The notes below the pieces were generated by a model, which did no database searches, was not told the DNA's origin, and saw only the letters and a program-made list of their open reading frames with translations. A program made the translations under genes and the position numbers. A stretch of DNA of 31,568 bases from Chara braunii (Eukaryota > Streptophyta > Charophyceae > Charales > Characeae): the NCBI GenBank assembly GCA_003427395.1, contig BFEA01000683.1:83221-114788 (forward strand), written 5' to 3'. Numbering within the stretch: position 1 is the first letter of the stretch; every line of letters begins with the position of its first letter. This document shows, in pieces, positions 28,640 to 31,568 of the stretch.

Positions 28640-29232
28640 GGGAGGGTCTGCTCTTGCATGGCTTAGACTCTAGAACAGGGTAGGGATGTAAGTTGCTCCG
28701 GCTAGTCCGAGTTCCGCCTAGCCTTGGGTAAGTTAGGGGAAGGATGGTAGGATGTGTCCGTGGGCGCCAGCTCGCCTTACCTACGTGCTTGTGCCAGCTT
28801 ATCGGGTCGAGTCCGGTAGACTCTCTGACCACTGGGGCCTGTAGAAGATTGCATAAGCCTTTTGTCCCAAGTTCCCGTACGTCAAGGTTCGTCAGCTTCC
28901 GCTTCCACTGCTATTCGGTCCTTGTTGCCCTCAATACTGGTAGGGTGGTGGTCCCGAGTGCTGGCCACACTGAGGTAGCATAGCAGGGATAGGGGATGTG
29001 CTACGTGAGGATGGGTTGGGAGGTGGCCCACCCAGTCAGCACAACCATTGGCTGCCTGATGCCAGCAATCACCGTGTGTCTGGTCACTGGCCTCTAGTCA
29101 GCACAACCATTGGCTGCCTGATGCCAGCNAGCAATCACCGTGTGTCTGGTCACTGGCCTCTAGTCAGCACAACCATTGGCTGCCTGATGCCAGCAATCAC
29201 CGTGTGTCTGGTCACTGGCCTCTACAACACCC
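28640..29232 (+). repeat. Unidentified dispersed repeat R, plus-strand copy
   Basis: This is the reverse-complement partner of about 30010-30500. Shared blocks in order are GCATGGCTTAG, CCGCCTAGCCTTGGGTAAG, GGTAGGATGTGTCCGTGGGC, GGGCCTGTAGAAGATTG, AAGTTCCCGTACG, ATACTGGTAGGGTG, ACAACCATTGGCTGCC, GCAATCACCG and GGCCTCTA.AACACC. It has no long ORF. I cannot assign a class; there are no obvious LTR ends or A-tail. Confidence 0.75.
29035..29224 (+). repeat. 62-bp x 3 tandem repeat inside repeat R
   Basis: Three near-identical units start at 29035, 29097 and 29163 (GTCAGCACAACCATTGGCTG ... CTGGCCTCTA). The second has a small insertion with an N at 29129. The inverted partner near 30010-30080 has a single unit, so the triplication is private to this copy. 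Confidence 0.9.
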
Positions 29233-29710
29233 TGAGCTTTTCAAAATAGAATAGAAAGGGAAAAAAAAGAAAAATGGAGGCGAAGACTCCACCAATAGGC
29301 TGGACCCTTCACACCCACAGGTCTACTTAGGGAGGATGCTCATTTTCTTCTTCTTCTTCTTTTGGGGTGTTTATCCTTGCGCAGGGGCCTTGCCAATCTT
29401 CTGTTTATCAGGACCCGGATGCTCTGTCCTGAACTTCGCAGTAGAAGGGCAGAAGAATGAGGGTATGTTGGGATGGTTGGAGCATCTTCCTATGCAGGCG
29501 CCCTTTTAGGCCCCCGCCCGCCGCTTGAGGTCGGTTTGAAACCCGGTGCCACCTTAGGCCTGGTCGGTGTAATTTTAGCCCTAGATTAAGTTAGACTTAG
29601 GATTTAGCTTTTGGTCAGGTGGGACAGTGCCTGCGCAGTCAATCCCCAGTAATACGGGAAATCAATGCTGGCAGGGGACAGTGTGAAAATCGGTTTTGAA
29701 GATGTTCAGT

Positions 29711-29818
29711 GGGACCCTGGACCCGTTTTCCAGCAGGTGCTGCTCCCCACCGATAGATTGGAGCAACCAGGCAACCCTAGCGTAGTCGCAAGGGTTTAAA
29801 AAAAAACAAAAAAAAAAA
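29711..29818 (+). mobile_element. SINE-like element, family S (diverged)
   Basis: It starts GGGACCCTGGACCCG/TTTTCCAGC, then AGGTGCTGCTCCCCACCGAT and AGATTGGAGC, a divergent second half (GCAACCCTAGCGTAG) and an A-tail broken by C (29798-29818). Upstream at about 29624-29680, GCAGTCAATCCCC and AAATCAATGCTGGCAGG match the sequence beside the minus-strand copy at 1769-1899. This may be a family head or an older flanking repeat. Confidence 0.65.
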
Positions 29819-30009
29819 GGCTTAGGATTTGGACTATAGGAACTTAGTTGGTAGTTCCGCTAGAATAGTGTTCAGTCAGGAAGTAGGGTAGGACTAGGGA
29901 CACTTCCCTTGGACCCGGAGAGTAGAGTAGTATGTGGGTCCATGTTTGGGAGTGTTGCAGGGTTTTTACCCTGCAAGCTAAGCTGGATGATGCTTCCAGC
30001 ACCAGCCCA

Positions 30010-30500
30010 TGGTGTTTTAGAGGCCAAGGACCAGACCCGCGGTGATTGCTAGTAGCGGCAGCCAATGGTTGTCCTCACAGGATAGGCCACCTACCCTACC
30101 CATCCCCACGTTAATACTCCCAGCGCACCCCCTGCCTCTACTATCCTACCTCAGTGTGACCAGTACTCAGGACCATCACCCTACCAGTATCGAGGGCAAC
30201 TTGGACCAGACAGCAGTGACAAGCACCAAGGCTGGGCCAACCTCCCAGCCCTGATGGAAGCGGAAGTGGACGAACCTTGCCGTACGGGAACTTCGGATGC
30301 CAGTCTCATACAATCTTCTACAGGCCCAATTCAGAGAGTTTACCCAGCGAGATTACCTAAGCAAGGCAGGCCAGCGCCCACGGACACATCCTACCGTCCT
30401 TCCCCTAGCTTACCCAAGGCTAGGCGGAGCTCAGACTAGCCAGAGCGACTTATATCCCTACCCCTACCCTAGAGCTAAGCCATGCGTGAGTAGACCCCGT
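30010..30500 (-). repeat. Unidentified dispersed repeat R, minus-strand copy
   Basis: The near reverse complement of 28640-29232, sharing all the block landmarks listed there. The two copies form a long inverted pair with an intervening region of about 0.8 kb. Open frames over it are short and not conserved in frame between the copies. Confidence 0.72.
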
Positions 30501-30621
30501 AATATACCTGATAGACCCCCCCGGCCCAGTATCGTAATTTGTGTGTATGCGTGTATGCCCTAAGGCTATGTATGTTTGTATGAGCCCATAGGGCCATGTG
30601 TTTTTGTATCTGCCCAAAGGT

Positions 30622-30755
30622 GCTGTGTGCTCTGTGTACCTGAATAGCGAGATGTACGTGCCCGAAGGCCAGATATGTCAGTCTATGTGTGCTCTGTGTA
30701 ACTGTATAGCGAGATGTATGTGCCTGAAGGCCAGATATGTGCAGTGCTATGTAGA
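30622..30755 (+). repeat. Tandem repeat of about 64 bp, two copies
   Basis: Two units share GTGTGCTCTGTGTA, TATAGCGAGATGTA or a variant, and GAAGGCCAGATATGT. An earlier, more degenerate relative (TGCCCAAAGG, TGTGTTTTTGTA) precedes them near 30595. Confidence 0.75.
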
Positions 30756-30823
30756 GGGAACTATGTGTTCGTTTGAAGAGATGACAGGCCAAGCTGGACA
30801 AGAACCCCCCCCAAAGTCCCCAG

Positions 30824-30893
30824 CCAGACTCGAACCCGTGATCTATGACATGTGACCTGAAGACTCTACCATTTGAGCAACAATCGCAAACGG
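30824..30893 (-). pseudogene. tRNA-like sequence (minus strand)
   Basis: On the minus strand TTGCTCAAATGGTAGAG is a D-arm and ACGGGTTCGAGTCTGGC a strong B-box/T-arm, at normal tRNA spacing. The anticodon arm (GGTCACATGTCATAG) does not give a clean five-pair stem, and the acceptor does not pair convincingly. It is a tRNA relic or tRNA-derived SINE head. Confidence 0.45.
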
Positions 30894-31111
30894 CCCCCGT
30901 GTGTGATATGCCAGACTGGGGAGATCAACAGAACAACCACGAGCAACAGCCACAAGCAACCCACGCAGTATCAAGACCCGACATACAACACCATGGACAA
31001 CCCTTGGGTGGTGCGCAGGCAGTGTCTGTATAAGTTTACCGTGCGTCAGCCCAAGGGAATGTGTGTCCAGCCGTGCGTCATTCTAACGCCCTGCCGGTGT
31101 CCATGCGCAAG

Positions 31112-31190
31112 GCTGCAATTGAGTTTTGAACATGCAACCTCATACCACAATGCGCATTTCCAACCGGTGCTCTAACCACTGAGCCACATC
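31112..31190 (-). pseudogene. tRNA-like sequence (minus strand)
   Basis: On the minus strand GATGTGGCTCAGTGGTTAG gives a consensus A-box, and GTTGCATGTTCAAAACTCAA contains a B-box-like GTTCAAAAC. The spacing fits a tRNA with an enlarged variable region. The anticodon stem is not convincing, so a tRNA pseudogene or SINE head is more likely than a working tRNA. Confidence 0.45.
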
Positions 31191-31199
31191 AACTGGACC

Positions 31200-31493
31200 C
31201 CAGCACCAAGTTCCAACGGGGTATTGTGAGGTTTCCCCGGCCTCAATATCATTTAATGAAAGTACGTTGAAAAGAAAAAAAAAACTGTGTATCCTACTAT
31301 CCTTCCAATTTTAACAGATGGATGCCCCGGCTTGTCCTGTTGAGCCTGCCTAGTCCTGGTGCCTGTAACTGCTATTCATTCCAAGTCATGCTCGGAGATA
31401 ACGAGGTGATAGTCCAAGGTGATTAACACTGAGGTGGGATAGTAGTAGGAAAAGGCGGTGTATGTTTATTCACACAAACAACAACAATGTTCA
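31200..31493. other. No supported feature
   Basis: No ORF or RNA gene is recognised. There is a short A-run near 31275-31286. Confidence 0.5.
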
Positions 31494-31568
31494 GGGACGC
31501 TGGACCCGCTTTCCAGCAGGTGCTGCTCCCCACCAATAGATGGAGCCTCCCTCGCAGTGTTAGTGGTG
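31494..31568 (+). mobile_element. SINE-like element, family S (cut by window end)
   Basis: GGGACGCTGGACCCGC/TTTCCAGC is followed by AGGTGCTGCTCCCCACCAAT and AGATGGAGCCTCCC, nearly identical to 26581-26650. The element continues beyond the window. Confidence 0.8.

Noticed and set aside
28998-29249. Plus-strand open frame with three repeated peptides
   Set aside because: It is a translation of the 62-bp tandem triplication inside repeat R; the inverted partner does not preserve the frame.

Overview
This is a window of repeat-rich eukaryotic nuclear DNA with no host protein-coding gene that I can support. It is dominated by two decayed copies of one non-LTR retrotransposon (LINE) family. They lie head to head: LINE-A on the minus strand (about 2030-10170, 5' limit unresolved) and LINE-B on the plus strand (about 17480-25510). 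The right part holds a decaying tandem array of tRNA-Thr(AGT) genes. Its anticodon arm and variable loop resemble plant tRNA-Thr, and the LINE reverse transcriptase ends in a plant-type zinc-ribbon tail. Together these suggest a streptophyte (land plant or charophyte alga), but that is inference at modest confidence. Scattered N bases, a 344-N gap and long homopolymers point to a draft assembly of a large repetitive genome.

Layout. 1-2030: homopolymers, small tandem repeats, a tRNA-like relic and a minus-strand copy of a short A-tailed element (SINE-like). 2030-10170: LINE-A. 10171-11270: possible LINE-A 5' flank, no gene. 11280-15030: a patchwork of short elements flanked by TTAA, a degenerate repeat present four times, a 458-bp element with 19-bp terminal inverted repeats and a large central palindrome, and SINE fragments. 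15030-16080: no supported gene. 16090-17480: a C-rich array with a period of about 256 bp, interrupted by the N gap, ending directly before LINE-B. 17480-25510: LINE-B. 25510-27090: a truncated LINE tail, two SINEs, a 67-T tract, another TTAA element and a 20-bp array. 27235-27931: a tRNA relic and eight tRNA-Thr units. 28640-30500: an inverted pair of an unidentified repeat of about 0.5-0.6 kb, with a SINE between. 30600-31568: a tandem repeat, two tRNA-like sequences and a SINE running off the window.

The main observation is that both LINE copies share a three-cistron plan. ORF1 is a gag-like protein with a zinc knuckle. ORF2 is a small middle protein that I do not recognise. ORF3 is endonuclease, reverse transcriptase and zinc-ribbon tail. 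ORF3 spans about 1505 codons in both copies. The stop between ORF2 and ORF3 sits at the same place in both, although each copy is otherwise broken at different positions. A helical-looking domain at the start of ORF2 also occurs a second time inside LINE-A ORF1. The LINE 3' UTR carries two small hairpins. The A-tail-proximal one also opens an abundant SINE-like family (at least six recognisable copies plus fragments), which suggests that the LINE machinery mobilises the SINE. Both LINE copies are dead: each carries several stops and frameshifts.
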